Below are positions 4,849 through 5,549 of a DNA stretch of 5,549 nt, piece by piece. This DNA comes from an uncultured Eubacteriales bacterium (lineage in GTDB: Bacteria; Bacillota; Clostridia; Oscillospirales; Acutalibacteraceae), in contig ONVG01000103.1 in the NCBI GenBank assembly GCA_900321195.1, positions 1-5,549 on the forward strand, in the 5' to 3' direction. Positions within the stretch are counted from its first letter, which is position 1, and each line of letters starts with the position of its first letter. The notes beneath the pieces were generated by a model. It saw only the letters and a program-made list of their open reading frames with translations, had not been told where the DNA came from and searched no databases. The position numbers were made by a program, and so were the translations under genes.

Positions 4849-5549
4849 ATGCTCAAAGAGGGAGAAAAGACAGAACCGCTCGGCAGCGGAAGAAGTGTGA
4901 TAGTTTCGTCCGAACACTCATTCGGTACCGATACGGTGCTGCTTGCTTATTTTTCAAAGCCGAGAAAAAACGATAAGGCGTGTGAGCTTGGAACAGGCTG
5001 CGGCGCAATACCTCTTATATGGAGCAGGAACAATGTCCCTGCTCATGTTACGGCTGTTGATATACAGCCCGAAGCGTGTTCCATGCTTGAAAGAAGTGTG
5101 AAGATGAACGGGCTTGAGGATAAGATAACGGTTTTGCAGTCCGATATATGCGACCTTAAAGGAAAGGTCGAATTTTCAAGCTATGATATTGTTGTGTGCA
5201 ATCCGCCGTACAAGGCTGCGGGAACGGGGATAGTAAATCCCGAAGAACCGCATAAGATAGCCCGTCACGAAACATTATGCACAATGGATGATATAGTATA
5301 TGCTGCGTCAAGACTTCTTAATTTTTCGGGCAGACTGTGTATGTGTCAGCGTCCGGAGAGGCTCAGCGATATGATATGCTCCATGAGGAATTTCAGGATA
5401 GAGCCTAAAAGACTTAGATTTGTACAGCAGCGCATGTCAAAAGCTCCAAAGCTTTTTCTTATCGAGGGCAGACGGGGCGGCAATCCGAACGGGCTTATAG
5501 TAGAGCCGACACTTTTTATCGAAAAAGAGGGCGGAGAGCTTTCGGATGA
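4849..5549 (+). CDS. TrmN6-type tRNA1(Val) adenine-37 N6-methyltransferase (partial, runs off the right edge)
   Basis: The ATG has AAGGAG (4836-4841) seven bases upstream. The 233 visible residues have no in-frame stop before the edge. They form a class I SAM-dependent methyltransferase Rossmann fold: SSEHSFGTDTVLLAYF (20-35, the substrate and cofactor lead-in typical of the YfiC/TrmN6 group), motif I ELGTGCGAIPL (46-56), an acidic end of strand two at AVDIQ (69-73), SDI (98-100), and the catalytic IVVCNPPY (114-121) characteristic of enzymes methylating exocyclic amino groups of adenine. The family uses S-adenosylmethionine to make m6A at position 37 of tRNA1(Val). The usual family length is about 240-250, so only a few residues should be missing. 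In many Bacillota a GIY-YIG endonuclease or rsmI follows; that lies beyond the window. Substrate assignment is by family resemblance; related enzymes can act on other RNAs. Confidence 0.88.
   Translation, partial: MLKEGEKTEPLGSGRSVIVSSEHSFGTDTVLLAYFSKPRKNDKACELGTGCGAIPLIWSRNNVPAHVTAVDIQPEACSMLERSVKMNGLEDKITVLQSDICDLKGKVEFSSYDIVVCNPPYKAAGTGIVNPEEPHKIARHETLCTMDDIVYAASRLLNFSGRLCMCQRPERLSDMICSMRNFRIEPKRLRFVQQRMSKAPKLFLIEGRRGGNPNGLIVEPTLFIEKEGGELSD

Noticed and set aside
1..5549. CRISPR array, tRNA, transposase or phage genes
   Set aside because: No short regularly spaced repeats, cloverleaf folds, or integrase/transposase motifs were seen; the only tandem repeat is the protein-coding 207-bp B-repeat.

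Overview
The window reads as a mosaic of sequence from at least two gut-type bacteria. Positions 1 to about 670 are GC-rich and look like Bacteroidota (Alistipes-like by impression). They hold the last codons of a plus-strand gene and, convergent to it, a small signal-peptide-bearing outer-membrane beta-barrel protein whose start has no Shine-Dalgarno site. From about 700 onward the DNA is AT-richer, heavy in ATA isoleucine codons, has Shine-Dalgarno sites and sigma-A type promoters, and looks like Bacillota, most plausibly Oscillospiraceae (Ruminococcus or Eubacterium siraeum-like).

Positions 684-1010 (minus strand) are the C-terminal end of a surface protein with InlB B-type (Listeria/Bacteroides) repeats, without its own start. 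It abuts hisH (968-1372, minus strand), which is broken after the conserved GWN motif so that its catalytic His/Glu half is missing. The hisH reading frame merely runs on into repeat DNA. These two joins (about 670-715 and about 1000-1010) look like assembly, cloning or recombination breakpoints and should be tested before any biology is built on them.

Positions 1373-5549 look coherent. Divergent from hisH (which has an excellent extended -10 promoter) lies a compact plus-strand operon: an HlyD/MacA-type membrane-fusion adaptor (1528-2526), an overlapping MacB/FtsX-type ABC permease (2519-3700), and a DUF6873-type protein of the guanidino-modifying-enzyme (pentein) fold (3710-4459). No ATPase gene accompanies the adaptor and permease, so the pump must borrow one encoded elsewhere, unless it is unusual.

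The 389-base gap 4460-4848 is the most interesting part. It carries a near-perfect sigma-A promoter (TTGATA-17-TATAAT), a span of about 76 nt that folds as two abutting hairpins, and a strong intrinsic terminator: a probable small RNA gene. A second promoter with the identical core (TTGATA-17-TATAAT, extended -10) follows and serves a TrmN6-type tRNA1(Val) adenine-N6 methyltransferase (4849 to beyond the window end). Because that gene has its own promoter, the first promoter-terminator unit looks self-contained rather than merely a leader.
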